Of a stretch of 6,083 nucleotides of DNA, positions 5,924-6,083 are shown piece after piece. The position numbers and the translations under genes were made by a program. The DNA is from Gammaproteobacteria bacterium (GTDB lineage Bacteria; Pseudomonadota; Gammaproteobacteria; Steroidobacterales; Steroidobacteraceae), in NCBI GenBank assembly GCA_029857655.1, contig JAOUGR010000134.1:1-6083 (forward strand), in the 5' to 3' direction. Positions within the stretch are counted from its first letter, which is position 1. Each line of letters opens with the position of its first letter. The notes below the pieces were generated by a model, which saw nothing but the letters and a program-made list of their open reading frames with translations, was not told where the DNA came from and ran no database searches.

Positions 5924-6083
5924 ATGCAACGCAACCCGATCGTCCTTCAGCGGCCAGCGATCCGCGAATCAGCGCTGGTCGCGAACAAGGTCCTGCGCAA
6001 TACCTATCTGTTGCTTTCGGCAACCCTGGCATTCAGCGCCCTGACGGCGGGCGTTGCGATGGCATTCAGCCTGCCGTATCCCG
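5924..6083 (+). CDS. yccA: YccA-like Bax inhibitor-1 family membrane protein, 3' truncated by the window
   Basis: The first 53 codons are visible. After a polar N-terminus (MQRNPIVLQRPAIRESAL) comes NKVLRNTYLLLSATLAFSAL, which closely resembles the start of E. coli YccA as I remember it (HKVLRNTYFLLSLTLAFSAI). It leads into the first transmembrane helix at about residues 28-48. The family consists of seven-helix inner-membrane proteins. E. coli YccA binds and modulates the FtsH protease. A strong Shine-Dalgarno motif and a TATACT -10 element precede the ATG. The gene is divergent from tRNA-Ser(TGA). The rest of the protein, and so its completeness, cannot be judged here. Confidence 0.87.
   Translation, partial: MQRNPIVLQRPAIRESALVANKVLRNTYLLLSATLAFSALTAGVAMAFSLPYP

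Noticed and set aside
5697..6032. Minus-strand open frame of 111 codons ending GLVSSNLTLSAKS
   Set aside because: Its C-terminal part is translated tRNA-Ser, and the rest runs antisense to the yccA start and promoter region.

Overview
The window is a GC-rich stretch of bacterial chromosome, most likely from a gammaproteobacterium. Three things point there: every tRNA gene encodes its own CCA, Shine-Dalgarno motifs are of the usual type, and the truncated gene at the right edge begins like gammaproteobacterial YccA. No integrase, transposase, CRISPR array, plasmid function or recognisable defence module is visible. Gene density and codon character look like ordinary core or near-core chromosome.

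Left block (1-2666, all on the minus strand). In transcription order there is tRNA-Ala(CGC), a 157-nt spacer with palindromic sequence, tRNA-Arg(CCT), a large membrane-spanning class III nucleotidyl cyclase fused to a TolB-like domain and TPR repeats (755 aa), and, 18 nt further on, the first codons of another gene cut by the window edge. The cyclase keeps its metal-binding and transition-state residues but has Gly and Val at the two positions that normally recognise the purine base.

Middle block (2768-3711, plus strand). A GNAT-family acetyltransferase and a PrxQ/BCP-type thiol peroxidase lie 11 nt apart and probably form a two-gene operon. The operon is divergent from tRNA-Ala. Its 3' end overlaps by 23 nt the end of the opposing phosphatase gene.

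Right block (3689-5794, minus strand). tRNA-Ser(TGA) is followed after only 4 nt by a group II PLP-dependent decarboxylase (476 aa), and 20 nt later by a membrane-anchored histidine phosphatase. This is probably one transcription unit driven by the tRNA promoter. The decarboxylase carries Phe where aromatic-amino-acid decarboxylases have the catalytic-loop Tyr, a change known to convert such enzymes into aldehyde synthases in plants and insects.

Right edge (5924-end, plus strand). This is the start of a yccA-like Bax inhibitor-1 family gene, divergent from tRNA-Ser.

The most notable points are the atypical active sites of the cyclase and the decarboxylase and the near-fusion of tRNA-Ser to the decarboxylase start codon. 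I see no obviously new multi-gene system. The neighbouring genes do not form an evident single pathway.
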